DNA of 64,000 nt. Origin: Janthinobacterium rivuli (lineage in GTDB: Bacteria; Pseudomonadota; Gammaproteobacteria; Burkholderiales; Burkholderiaceae_D). The notes below the pieces were generated by a model. It searched no databases. It had not been told where the DNA came from and worked only from the letters and a program-made list of their open reading frames with translations. Shown piece after piece: positions 1 to 7,853 of this stretch; within the stretch, counting starts at the first letter, position 1, and every line of letters begins with the position of its first letter. The stretch is taken from NCBI RefSeq assembly GCF_009208735.1, contig NZ_WFLJ01000010.1:124001-188000 (forward strand), given 5' to 3'. A program made the translations under genes and the position numbers.

Positions 1-844
1 GTCGCACCGGCATGCCGATGTTCCGCAGGAAGCGCTCGGTGGCGGGCAGCCACACGGCCACCCCATCGCGGCTGCCCAGGGTCAGGTGGGCGTCGCGCTT
101 GAACAGGCCGTAGGCCAGCAATTGCGCGCGGCCGCCGGAACCGGTAAAGGAATTGAACAGCCGCCGCGCCAGGGCCGGCGGAAAAAACGAATCATTCGCG
201 CCATACAGCCACAGGCTGGGAATGTGGTTGTAGGCGCCCAGGGTGGCGAATGACTTGGCCAGCGCCCCTTGCCAGTCGCAGCCCGGCATGTCGACGCGCA
301 GGCCGCCGGAGAAATTGAGCACGCCGCGCACGCCGGGCAGCACCCGGGTGGCCAGCGCCAGCGCCGCCATGCCGCCATACGACTGGCCCGCGACGACGAT
401 GCGCTGCGGGTCGACCCAGCTCTGGCGGCGCGCATACGCGAGCGCGGCCAGCACGTCGCGCGCCTGGCCCTGGGCGTTGCCCAGCATGTCGCAGCCGGCA
501 TCGCGGTAGGCGCCCGTCGAGCGCGCAAAGCCGGCGCGCATGGGCAGCATCACCGCATAGCCGCGGCGCACGAATTCGGTGGCCATATAGATAAAGCGCT
601 CGCGCTGCTGCAGCCTGGCCGGCCCGGCCTGCTTGCCGTGATTCATCAGCAGCAGGGGAAACGGGCCAGGGCCGGCGGGACGGAACACCGTCGTCTCCAG
701 CGCCTCGCGCAAGCCCTCGCCGGCCGGCACCATGATGACTTGCTCGTTCAGGCGCGCGTCGAGCGGCAGCGGCGAGGGGACAAGCTGGGCTTGCAGGGGC
801 AGGCAAGGCAGACTGAGCAGCAAACCCGGCACAATGGCGCGCAA
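1..844 (-). CDS. secreted dienelactone-hydrolase-like alpha/beta hydrolase (3' end outside window)
   Basis: This frame is open to the left edge of the window, so the C-terminus is missing. The visible 281 residues show an N-terminal signal peptide ending near LPLQAQ, then an alpha/beta-hydrolase core with nucleophile elbow GQSYGG (residues 153-158, Ser155), a likely acid Asp in the LYGAND segment and a candidate His in DAHLTLG. It resembles the S9/dienelactone-hydrolase-type secreted esterases or peptidases; the substrate is unknown. No in-frame ATG precedes the core: a TAG closes the frame just upstream, so TTG at 844 (giving MRAIVPGLLL) or the GTG four codons later must be the start. TTG gives the better signal peptide; neither has a strong ribosome site. 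Confidence 0.8.
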   Translation of the reverse strand, partial: MRAIVPGLLLSLPCLPLQAQLVPSPLPLDARLNEQVIMVPAGEGLREALETTVFRPAGPGPFPLLLMNHGKQAGPARLQQRERFIYMATEFVRRGYAVMLPMRAGFARSTGAYRDAGCDMLGNAQGQARDVLAALAYARRQSWVDPQRIVVAGQSYGGMAALALATRVLPGVRGVLNFSGGLRVDMPGCDWQGALAKSFATLGAYNHIPSLWLYGANDSFFPPALARRLFNSFTGSGGRAQLLAYGLFKRDAHLTLGSRDGVAVWLPATERFLRNIGMPVR

Positions 845-1036
845 CAGGGGATAAATGGCGGACTCCGTGGATGACTACCCTGCCAGTCTAGACAGCGAAA
901 TGCCACAGAACAATATGAAAAAATTACGTGATGTACATATTTTTTGCGGCAAGCACCTGCGTGAAAAATTGTTGCCTTGCACCAACCATTTTCCCCGCAG
1001 ACGGGAGTAAACTAAAGACCTTCTGAAGGAGTCGCC

Positions 1037-1408
1037 ATGTCCATATCCGCCCTCACCACCGGCACCTCGGGGCTGACCGCCAACCAGCGCGCGCTGGATG
1101 TGACCGCCAACAATGTCGCCAATGCGAATACGCCGGGCTTCCAGCCGCAACAAGCCGCGTTCCAGGAAGCCAGCCCGGCCGGCACGGGCGTCACCCTCTC
1201 CGTCGAAGGGCGCAAGCTGGCCGCCAGCGAAAGCGTCAGCGGCGCCAACGCGAATGCGGCCAAGGCGGCGGAAAGCCGGCCGAACGGCGTGGGCCTCGCT
1301 TCCGAACTGACGGATAACCTCGTCTACAAGGCCGGTTTTAATTTATCGGCGAACGTCGTCAAGGCCGCCGACCAGGCTTTGGGCAGCCTGATCGACGTCA
1401 AGACTTGA
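1037..1408 (+). CDS. orphan flagellar basal-body rod-like protein
   Basis: A 123-residue protein. Its N-terminus carries the signature of flagellar rod and hook proteins (SGLTANQRALDVTANNVANA, then NTPGF, residues 11-35), and its C-terminus (NLSANVVKAADQALGSLID) resembles the C-terminal helix of FlgC/FlgE, which pairs with the N-terminal helix in the axial structure. The middle is a short Ala/Ser/Asn-rich linker, so the protein is essentially the two coiled ends of an axial protein, slightly shorter than FlgC. No other flagellar gene is nearby. AAGGAG lies at 1025-1030, well placed for the ATG. A structural or chaperone-like role in the flagellum is inferred. The 192 bases upstream (845-1036) are AT-rich and hold no gene I can support. 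Confidence 0.8.
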   Translation: MSISALTTGTSGLTANQRALDVTANNVANANTPGFQPQQAAFQEASPAGTGVTLSVEGRKLAASESVSGANANAAKAAESRPNGVGLASELTDNLVYKAGFNLSANVVKAADQALGSLIDVKT

Positions 1409-1433
1409 AGACACCGACTATCGACAAGCTAGT

Positions 1434-2033
1434 CTAGTTCTGCATTTCCAGCGCCAGCGGCGCCATGGCCGGCGTAATCAGCGCCAGCAGCCGTTCGGCC
1501 GGGATGCCGTCGCGCGCCTGCACCGACAAGCCGTGCAGCAAGGCCGCATAGTAATCGCCCAGCGCCTGCACGTCCGCCCCCTCCTTTAATTCTCCCGCCA
1601 GCTGTGCCGCACGCAGGCGCTCGATGACGGCTTGCGTGCGCGCGCGCCGGTGCTGCGCCAGCCAATCGGCAATCCCCGCGTTTTCCGCGCTCGTGTTGGT
1701 GGCGGCCGTGACCACCATGCAGCCTTGCGGCTGGCCGCTGCGCGTATACAGCAGCACGGCTTCTTCCAGCATGCGCGCCACGGCGTCGCGCACGTTCAGG
1801 CTGGCGGCCAGCGCGTGCACGGCGAACGCGCCCTCGCCCGTCTCATACAGCTCCACGGCTTCGCGGAACAATTGTTCCTTCGAGCCGAACGCCGCATAGA
1901 TGCGCGCCGAAGCGATGCCCAGCGCCGCCACCAGGTCGGCCATCGATACGCCCTCATAGCCGCGCGTCCAGAACGCGTCGCGCGCTTTTGCCAGCGCCAG
2001 CGCGCGGTCGAATTCCCTCGGTCTTCCTGCCAT
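1434..2033 (-). CDS. TetR/AcrR family transcriptional repressor
   Basis: A 199-residue regulator starting at MAGRPREFD, with AGAGGA seven bases before the ATG. The N-terminal helix-turn-helix spans about residues 10-55 (GVSMADLVAALG, then RIYAAFGSKEQLF). The remainder is a helical ligand-binding and dimerisation domain of the TetR_C type, with the motif GCMVVTAATNTSAEN. It is divergently transcribed from the isomerase/hydrolase operon at 2174, and a perfect 16-bp palindrome lies over that promoter. It therefore most likely represses that operon until an inducer binds. The inducer is unknown. A longer upstream reading in the same frame runs through the operator and is not credible. Confidence 0.9.
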   Translation of the reverse strand: MAGRPREFDRALALAKARDAFWTRGYEGVSMADLVAALGIASARIYAAFGSKEQLFREAVELYETGEGAFAVHALAASLNVRDAVARMLEEAVLLYTRSGQPQGCMVVTAATNTSAENAGIADWLAQHRRARTQAVIERLRAAQLAGELKEGADVQALGDYYAALLHGLSVQARDGIPAERLLALITPAMAPLALEMQN

Positions 2034-2115
2034 CTTGATCCTCTGCTTGCGAAGTGGCGGCCAGTATAACGCCTGGCGCCCGCGGCGCGTTCCCGATTTA
2101 TTTTGCATCTCGGGC

Positions 2116-2159
2116 TTGACCGAAGGGAGAATTTCGCCTATTCTTTGTCGATCGACAAA
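2116..2159 (+). promoter_or_regulatory. sigma70-type promoter with TetR operator palindrome
   Basis: TTGACC at 2116-2121 and TATTCT at 2139-2144 are separated by exactly 17 bases, a good sigma70 promoter for the gene at 2174. The perfect palindrome TTTGTCGATCGACAAA occupies 2144-2159, touching the -10 box and covering the expected start of transcription. This is an ideal place for repression by the divergent TetR protein. The promoter and palindrome are seen directly; the protein-operator pairing is inferred. Confidence 0.7.
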
Positions 2160-2173
2160 CAATAGGAGCCGAT

Positions 2174-3235
2174 ATGAAAACCATCCAAGGACCAAGCCTG
2201 CACCTGGCACAATTCGCCGCCGATACGGCGCCCTTCAACACCCTGCCCGCCATCGCCGAGTGGGCGGCCGGCATGGGCTTCAAGGCCCTGCAGATTCCCG
2301 CCTGGGATGCGCGCCTGTTCGACGTGGCGCAAGCGGCCCACAGCCAGCAATACTGCGACGACCTGGTCGCCATGCTGGCCGGCCATGGCCTCGTCATCAG
2401 CGAACTGACGACGCACATCCTCGGCCAGCTGGTGGCCGTGCACCCGGCCTACGACGCGCTGTGCGACAGCTTCGCGCCGACCCACCTGCACGGCCAGCCG
2501 GCGGCACGCACCGAGTGGGCCATCGAACAAGTGAAACTGGCGGCCATGGCCTCGAAACGCCTGGGCCTGACGGACATGGGCACGTTCTCCGGCTCGTTCG
2601 CCTGGCCGTATCTGTTCCCGTTCCCGCAGCGCCCGCCCGGCCTGATCGAAGCGGCTTTCGACGAACTGGCGCGCCGCTGGCTGCCCATCCTCGACGTGTG
2701 CGAGGAACAGGGCATCAACCTGTGCTACGAAATCCACCCGAGCGAAGACCTGCATGACGGCATCAGCTTCGAGATGTTCTACGAGCGCGTGGGCCGCCAC
2801 CCGCGCTGCAAGATGCTGTTCGACCCCAGCCACTTCGTGCTGCAGCAGCTGAACTACCTGGAATTCATCGACATCTACAAGGACCATATCCGCATGTTCC
2901 ATGTGAAGGATGCGGAATTCAATCCGACGGGGCGGCAAGGCATCTATGGCGGCTACCAGTCGTGGGAAAACCGCGCCGGGCGTTTCCGTTCGCTGGGCGA
3001 TGGCCAGGTCGATTTCAAGGCCATCTTCTCGAAGATGGCGCAGAACGATTACGCGGGCTGGGCCACCCTGGAATGGGAATGCTGCCTGAAGGACCAGGAG
3101 GTGGGAGCGCGCGAAGGCGTGGCGTTCATCAACGCCCACATCATTGCCGTGACCGACAAGATCTTCGACGATTTCGCCGGCGCCCCCGTCAGCGAACAAC
3201 AGATCCATCAATTGCTGGGTATCCAGCACAACTGA
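2174..3235 (+). CDS. TIM-barrel sugar phosphate isomerase/epimerase
   Basis: A 353-residue protein of the xylose-isomerase-like TIM-barrel superfamily. Characteristic metal-site segments are visible: CYEIHPSEDL (Glu after strand 5), MLFDPSHF (Asp/His), RMFHVKDAEF (His near residue 257) and WATLEWECC (a C-terminal Glu). Family members isomerise or epimerise sugars, inositols or related polyols in the cytoplasm with a divalent metal. AGGAG sits at 2164-2168. It heads an operon with two hydrolases (13-base gap, then an ATGA overlap), suggesting degradation of a small cyclic or esterified carbohydrate-like compound. The exact substrate cannot be read from the sequence. Confidence 0.85.
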   Translation: MKTIQGPSLHLAQFAADTAPFNTLPAIAEWAAGMGFKALQIPAWDARLFDVAQAAHSQQYCDDLVAMLAGHGLVISELTTHILGQLVAVHPAYDALCDSFAPTHLHGQPAARTEWAIEQVKLAAMASKRLGLTDMGTFSGSFAWPYLFPFPQRPPGLIEAAFDELARRWLPILDVCEEQGINLCYEIHPSEDLHDGISFEMFYERVGRHPRCKMLFDPSHFVLQQLNYLEFIDIYKDHIRMFHVKDAEFNPTGRQGIYGGYQSWENRAGRFRSLGDGQVDFKAIFSKMAQNDYAGWATLEWECCLKDQEVGAREGVAFINAHIIAVTDKIFDDFAGAPVSEQQIHQLLGIQHN

Positions 3236-3248
3236 ACAAGGAAACACC

Positions 3249-4109
3249 ATGAACGAATTTACCCATGACTACGTCCGCATCGACGGCCAGCGCCTGCATT
3301 GCGTGATCGCTGGTCCCGCCACCGGCAAACCCGTGCTGCTGATCCCCGGCTGGCCGCAAACCTGGTACGCCTGGCGCCACGTGATGGCGGCCCTGGCCGC
3401 CCAGGGCTACCAGGCGATCGCCATCGACCCGCCCGGCAGCGGCCACTCGGAACGCCCGGCCGGCGGCTACGACACGGGCGCCATCGCCGCCACCCTGCAC
3501 CGCACCATGCTGGCACTGGGCCATGCGCAGTACGATGTCGTCGGCCACGACATCGGCATGTGGGTCGGCTATGCGCTGGCCAGCGATTTCCCGCAGGCCG
3601 TGACGAAACTGGCGCTGACGGAAGCCGTGATCCCCGGCCTGGCGCCCGCGCCGCCGATCTTCGTCGCGCCATCGGACAACATCTTCCTGTGGCACTTCAT
3701 GTTCAACCAGGTGCTGGACTTGCCGGAGATGCTCACGGCGGGCAAGGAGCGCGAATACATCCGCTTCATCCTGGACCGCTGGTCGTACCGCCGCGACAAG
3801 GTGGCCGTCGACGTGTATGCGGACGCCTACGCGACGCCGGGCGCCCTGCGCGCCGGTTTCGCCTACTACCGGGCGATTCCCGAAACCATCCGGCAAAACC
3901 TGGAGCGGGCGAAAACGCGCCTGGCCATGCCCGTGCTGGCCATCGGTGCCGACCATGCGACGAATGACGCGCCATTGCTGACCATGCAGGGCAAGGCGGA
4001 CATCCTGCAAGGCGCGATCGTCGCCGAGTGCGGCCACTTCATCATGGAAGAACAGCCGGAAGCGTTCATCGCCCACGTGCTGCCCTTCCTGGCCGGAGAG
4101 CCCGCATGA
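3249..4109 (+). CDS. epoxide-hydrolase-like alpha/beta hydrolase
   Basis: A 286-residue soluble alpha/beta hydrolase. The nucleophile elbow reads VVGHDIGMW, so the nucleophile is Asp101 rather than Ser, as in epoxide hydrolases and haloalkane dehalogenases. The oxyanion-hole segment PGWPQTWY (residues 33-40) is the HGxP-type motif of that group, His263 (AECGHFIMEEQP) is the catalytic base, and Tyr207/208 in the cap could be the lid tyrosine. These features favour hydrolysis of an epoxide, or of a C-halogen bond, through an aspartyl-ester intermediate. It is the second gene of the TetR-controlled operon and overlaps the next gene by four bases. Confidence 0.85.
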   Translation: MNEFTHDYVRIDGQRLHCVIAGPATGKPVLLIPGWPQTWYAWRHVMAALAAQGYQAIAIDPPGSGHSERPAGGYDTGAIAATLHRTMLALGHAQYDVVGHDIGMWVGYALASDFPQAVTKLALTEAVIPGLAPAPPIFVAPSDNIFLWHFMFNQVLDLPEMLTAGKEREYIRFILDRWSYRRDKVAVDVYADAYATPGALRAGFAYYRAIPETIRQNLERAKTRLAMPVLAIGADHATNDAPLLTMQGKADILQGAIVAECGHFIMEEQPEAFIAHVLPFLAGEPA

Positions 4110-5035
4110 GCCTCGATCCGCTGATCGCCGCCTGGCTGGAACGGACGAAGGATGCGCCGCCGCCCGCCTCGCTGGCGGACCTGCGCGCCGCCACGGAAAC
4201 GGGCTTGCGCCAGCTGCATGGGCCGCTGGAAGACGTCGCTTCGATCCAGGATTACGTGCTGCCCGGCGAGCATGCGCTGACCGTGCGCGCCTACGTGCCG
4301 GCCGGCGCGGACACGGGCAAGCCCCTGCCGGCCATCGTCTTCGCGCATGGTGGCGGATGGTGTTTGTGCTCGCTGGACCTGTACGACAATCCGTGCCGCG
4401 CGCTGGCCAACGCCACCGGCTGCGTGATCTTTTCCGTCGATTACCGGCTGGCGCCCGAACACAAGTTCCCCGTGCCGCTCGACGACTTTTACCGGGCGCT
4501 GTGCTGGGTCGCCGGACATGCGGCGGCGCTGGGCATCGATGCGAAGCGCCTCGCCGTGGGCGGCGACAGCGCGGGCGGCAACCTGGCGGCGGCCGCCGCC
4601 CTGATGGCGCGCGACCAGGCCGGCCCCGCGCTGGCGCACCAGCTGCTGCTGTACCCGGCGCTCGATTTCGCCTTCGACACGGCGTCGTACCAGCGCTATG
4701 CGGACGGCCATTCGCTGACGCGGGAGGCCATGCGCTTTTGCTGGTCGGCCTACCTGAACGAGCCGGCGGAAGGAGCGCAGCCTTACGCGGCGCCGCTGCG
4801 GGCAGCCTCGCTGAAGGACTTGCCGCCGGCGACGGTGCTGGTATGCGAATACGACCCGCTGCATGACGAAGGCGTGGCGTATGCGCGGCGGCTGCGTGAG
4901 GACGGCGTGGCGGCAGAGTGCGTGCAGCTCGACGGCATGATCCATGCATCGATCCACATGCTGGGATTGGCGCCAAAGGCGCGGGGTCTGTTCGACGTGG
5001 CCGGCCCGGCCATGCGAAAAGCGCTGGCGGCATAA
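4106..5035 (+). CDS. hormone-sensitive-lipase family esterase
   Basis: A 309-residue cytoplasmic esterase of family IV (HSL type). It shows the HGGGW oxyanion-hole motif (residues 81-85), nucleophile motif GDSAGG (153-158, Ser155), a probable acid Asp250 in EYDPLHDEG, and His280 in DGMIHASIH. Family members hydrolyse short-chain carboxylic esters. The start at MSLDPL is chosen because its ATG overlaps the preceding stop (ATGA) and GGAGAG lies six bases before it. It is the last gene of the operon and is closed by a strong terminator that overlaps its stop codon. Confidence 0.9.
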   Translation: MSLDPLIAAWLERTKDAPPPASLADLRAATETGLRQLHGPLEDVASIQDYVLPGEHALTVRAYVPAGADTGKPLPAIVFAHGGGWCLCSLDLYDNPCRALANATGCVIFSVDYRLAPEHKFPVPLDDFYRALCWVAGHAAALGIDAKRLAVGGDSAGGNLAAAAALMARDQAGPALAHQLLLYPALDFAFDTASYQRYADGHSLTREAMRFCWSAYLNEPAEGAQPYAAPLRAASLKDLPPATVLVCEYDPLHDEGVAYARRLREDGVAAECVQLDGMIHASIHMLGLAPKARGLFDVAGPAMRKALAA

Positions 5036-5073
5036 AAAAACGCGCCGGGGATGGCTCCACGGCGCGTTTTTTT
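5034..5073. terminator. bidirectional rho-independent terminator
   Basis: Seven A, CGCGCCG, a 12-base loop, CGGCGCG and seven T form a perfect 14-bp stem including the A/T arms. It serves the plus-strand esterase and the minus-strand gene that ends at 5088. Confidence 0.92.
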
Positions 5074-5087
5074 CCACCAGCTTCCCG

Positions 5088-5624
5088 TTACTCCACCAGC
5101 TTGCGCACCTCGATGGCGTTCAGCCACTTCACGTGGCGCGGTCCCGTGCGGATATCCTTGGCCGAGATCAGGCCGATCTCGCCATCGCTGTCGCCGAGCG
5201 CCTTGCCGTTCTTTTCATAGTAGACGATGACGCCCTCGCCGGCCGGCGCGTTATACAGCTCGCCCCAGGAAAACACCACCGCATAGCCATCCGTGGCCTT
5301 GGCGATGATGGCGAGCTTCTTGACGTCGTTGTGGCCAGGCGCGTCCAGCGCCGCCTTGTCGAGGATGTCGCGCAGGCGCACGCCACGATAGCTGGTGATG
5401 GTCTCGGCCTTGTCGCCGTTGTGGCGCGTGACGGCGATTTCCCCGCCATTGGCCGCCGGCAGGCCGCGCAAGTCCTCCACCGTCAGGGTCAATGGCGTCG
5501 CCACCTTGCCCGTCACGGCGAGCGCGTGGCTCATGTTCTCGCTTGCCGGCGCCGGATCGGCCCACGCGGGCGCCGCCCCCAGCAGTGCGGCCGAAACGAG
5601 GCTGGTCAGTATGGTCTTCAACAT
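5088..5624 (-). CDS. periplasmic protein with molybdopterin-binding (sulfite-oxidase-like) fold, cysteine-free
   Basis: A 178-residue protein with a signal peptide (LTSLVSAALLGAAPAWA) followed by a compact domain resembling the oxidoreductase molybdopterin-binding fold (Pfam PF00174): TLTVEDLRGLP near the start, YRGVRLRDILDKA, DGYAVVFSWGEL and PRHVKWLNAIEVR. There is no cysteine anywhere, so the Mo-ligating Cys of sulfite oxidases is absent. ATG at 5624 is chosen over the ATG five codons upstream because AAAGGA lies between them. It follows the TonB receptor gene after a 30-base gap, in what appears to be a ModE-controlled unit. It may bind molybdate, a molybdenum chelate or a pterin in the periplasm; catalysis is doubtful. 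Confidence 0.75.
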   Translation of the reverse strand: MLKTILTSLVSAALLGAAPAWADPAPASENMSHALAVTGKVATPLTLTVEDLRGLPAANGGEIAVTRHNGDKAETITSYRGVRLRDILDKAALDAPGHNDVKKLAIIAKATDGYAVVFSWGELYNAPAGEGVIVYYEKNGKALGDSDGEIGLISAKDIRTGPRHVKWLNAIEVRKLVE

Positions 5625-5654
5625 GCTGTGTCCTTTCATGGATCAATCAAAAAA

Positions 5655-7637
5655 TCAGAACTGGTAGTGCGCATTGGCCAGCCAGGTGCGGCCCGCGCCG
5701 GGAAAACCGTCGGACAGCGCGTAATTGCGGTCGCCCAGGTTCGCCACGCCCGCTTCCAGGGTCAAGGCCGGCAAGGGACGGTAGACGGCCTTCAGGTTCA
5801 CCGTCGTAAAACCGCCGAGTTCCAGCGTGTTCGAGACCCAGCGCCCGCTGTTCGCTTCCGCGATGGCCACCACGTCGACCTGGCGCGCCGCGTGCAGCAC
5901 GGCGTGCGCCGTCAGCTTGTGGCGCGGCACGTCCGTCAGGCGCGTGGCGCGGTCGCTGACGTTCTGCATGTCGGTATAGGTGTAATTGCCGCCCCAATCC
6001 AGCCAGGCGCCGGCGCTGCCGCGCAAGCCCAGCTCCACGCCGCTGATGTGCGCCCTGCCCGCGTTGCGCATCTGCGAGCGCACGCCCGACACGTTCGCCA
6101 CGCTCTGGATCTTGTCCTTCACGTCGCTGTAGAACAGCGCCGCTTCCACCTTGGCGCCCTGCACGTTTGCTTGATACCCGAGCTCATAATTCATCGCCTC
6201 TTCCGCGCGCAGGGCCGGGTTTTCGATATACGTACCCAGGCGCTGCGAGTAGCGGTCCTTCAGGGTCGGCAGGCGCGACTTGCGCGCCACGGTGGCGTAC
6301 ACGCGCGCATCAAGACCGACCTTGCGGAACAGTCCCGCCTGCAGATCCGTGGCCGATTGATTCGCGGGCAAGGTGTAGGCATTGCCGGCGCTGTAGACAG
6401 TGTCCGGGCGCAGTGCGTTGCGCGAGACGCCCAGCGACAGTTCCGTCGCCGCATCGAGGGCGATGCTGTCTTCCGCGCCCAGGGTCCACAGGGCATCCTT
6501 GTACCAGGTGGTGCGCACGCCTTTTGCGTCGAGTTCCTGGTGTTCGTCGGCCTTGTAGCTGGCGACGAAACGCAGGCTGTGCGCGGCCAGGCGGAACGAT
6601 TCGAGTTCCACCGCGCCGCCGTTCGTACGGTCGTTATAGATGCTGCGCCCGCCGCTGACGCTGCCCTGGCCGCTCGTCTTCACGGTCGTGTAGCTGCCGT
6701 TCGTGTAGGAGGTGATTTCATTATCGTAGCTGTCGTGGTACAGGCGCACCTTGAGGCGCTCGGCGGCGCCCAGGCGCGTCTGCGAGACGAAGTACACGCT
6801 TTCCTTGTTCCAGTACGGCCATTGCCAGTAGCGCGCGCCGACGGGATGGGTCGACGGCGGCTGGCCCTTTTCGCCATGCTGCTTGTAGTAGCTCAGTGCA
6901 TACTCGTCGCCTGCCTGCGCGCCATCGGGCGTGTAACCCACCTTGAACGACAGTTTATGATCCTTGCGATAGGCGTTGTTGCGCATGCCGCCGTCTTCCG
7001 TGGCCGTGGGCCGGAAGTCGGACGACAGGGGAAAACCGTCGCTGTCGATGTAGGATACGCCCGCCTGCAGATACCACAGGCCCTGGTTCGTGCCCACGTT
7101 GGCCGACAGCTGGCGCTCGCTGCCCGAGCCGAAACCGATGGACGTATCGCCTTCCAGCGGCGCGGATGGCTTGCGCGACACCAGGTTGATGGCGCCGCCC
7201 AGGGTATTGGCGCCATACGCCACGGAGCTGTAGCCTTTGGCCACCTGGATGGCGGCCAGGTCGCCAGTGGTGAAGCGGTTGAAATCGACATAGCCGTCGT
7301 ACGGCACGTAGACGGGAATGCCGTCGATGTACAGCGGCACCTGGCGCGCATCGAAGCCGCGGATGGCGACGGTTTTCTCGTTGCGCGCGTTGGTCGACAG
7401 CGACACGCCGGACAGCAGATTGAGGGCGTCGCCCACGTTGTCGCGGTTAAAGCGGCGCATCTCGGCGCGGCTCACTTGCGCGCCCACCTGTTGTTCCATT
7501 TGGCCTGCCTGCTCGCGCTGGCCGATCACCGTCACCGTGCCCAGCACGAACGGCGCCGCCGCATCCGCGTCATCCTTGCCCATGGCCTGCTGCGCCAGCG
7601 CCAGCATCACGGCGCCCGCCATTACCTGTTTCAACAT
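5655..7637 (-). CDS. TonB-dependent outer-membrane receptor, probably for molybdate or a Mo chelate
   Basis: A 660-residue outer-membrane transporter. After a signal peptide (MLAGA-type stretch ending around residue 20) comes a plug domain with GDALNLLSGVSL, VAIRGFDARQVPLYIDGIPV and GANTLGGAINLVSRKP. A 22-strand-type barrel follows and ends in the outer-membrane signature HYQF. Such receptors import scarce metal chelates or cofactors with TonB energy. Two dyads of the ModE operator type lie 20-115 bases upstream, and the downstream partner has a molybdopterin-binding fold. Molybdate or a molybdenum complex is therefore the inferred cargo. Similarity alone would also allow a siderophore or cobalamin-like ligand. 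Confidence 0.85.
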   Translation of the reverse strand: MLKQVMAGAVMLALAQQAMGKDDADAAAPFVLGTVTVIGQREQAGQMEQQVGAQVSRAEMRRFNRDNVGDALNLLSGVSLSTNARNEKTVAIRGFDARQVPLYIDGIPVYVPYDGYVDFNRFTTGDLAAIQVAKGYSSVAYGANTLGGAINLVSRKPSAPLEGDTSIGFGSGSERQLSANVGTNQGLWYLQAGVSYIDSDGFPLSSDFRPTATEDGGMRNNAYRKDHKLSFKVGYTPDGAQAGDEYALSYYKQHGEKGQPPSTHPVGARYWQWPYWNKESVYFVSQTRLGAAERLKVRLYHDSYDNEITSYTNGSYTTVKTSGQGSVSGGRSIYNDRTNGGAVELESFRLAAHSLRFVASYKADEHQELDAKGVRTTWYKDALWTLGAEDSIALDAATELSLGVSRNALRPDTVYSAGNAYTLPANQSATDLQAGLFRKVGLDARVYATVARKSRLPTLKDRYSQRLGTYIENPALRAEEAMNYELGYQANVQGAKVEAALFYSDVKDKIQSVANVSGVRSQMRNAGRAHISGVELGLRGSAGAWLDWGGNYTYTDMQNVSDRATRLTDVPRHKLTAHAVLHAARQVDVVAIAEANSGRWVSNTLELGGFTTVNLKAVYRPLPALTLEAGVANLGDRNYALSDGFPGAGRTWLANAHYQF

Positions 7638-7656
7638 CGTCTAGATCTTTCCACTC

Positions 7657-7683
7657 TCGTTATATATCGTCTTATATAGCGAT
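7657..7683 (-). promoter_or_regulatory. ModE-type operator (Mo-box) 1
   Basis: CGTTATATA, six bases, then TATATAGCG (core 7658-7681). The two halves are inverted repeats with one mismatch, with the spacing and sequence of ModE operators (CGnTATATA-N6-TATATnnCG). The site lies 20-46 bases before the receptor start codon and contains the only good TATA-like -10 candidates of that promoter, so ModE-molybdate would be expected to repress. The match is from memory of the consensus. Confidence 0.75.
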
Positions 7684-7726
7684 ACTCAGAAAAGCGGCCA
7701 CGCATGCGGTGGCCGTCACCCAACAG

Positions 7727-7752
7727 CGCAATATACAGAGGTATATAGCGAT
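7727..7752 (-). promoter_or_regulatory. ModE-type operator (Mo-box) 2
   Basis: CGCAATATA, six bases, then TATATAGCG (core 7727-7750): the same architecture as box 1 with one mismatch between halves. Its centre lies 69 bases from that of box 1. Between the boxes a perfect 7-bp stem (CGGCCAC at 7695-7701, GTGGCCG at 7709-7715) could form a hairpin. Two spaced boxes suggest cooperative or looped binding. Confidence 0.65.
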
Positions 7753-7853
7753 GCTCAAGCGACAAGGCGGGAAACCCCTGCGCAAGTCAATTTTCGAGGC
7801 AAATTTTATGCACTGCAGCATTTCGCTGTGCGAACGAATGTTTCACAAAACGG

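Noticed and set aside
915-1010. A 31-codon plus-strand reading frame starting MKKLRDV
   Set aside because: It lacks a ribosome site and lies in the leader of the flagellar-like gene. Too short to support without expression data.
3189-5060. A 623-codon minus-strand frame across the hydrolase operon
   Set aside because: It is Arg/Pro/Ala-rich shadow sequence antisense to two hydrolases with intact catalytic motifs.
4944-7679. A very long plus-strand open frame (911 codons) across the receptor region
   Set aside because: It is antisense to the TonB receptor and its partner, whose minus-strand proteins have clear family motifs and signal peptides. Long antisense frames are expected at this GC content; the translated text has no recognisable domain.
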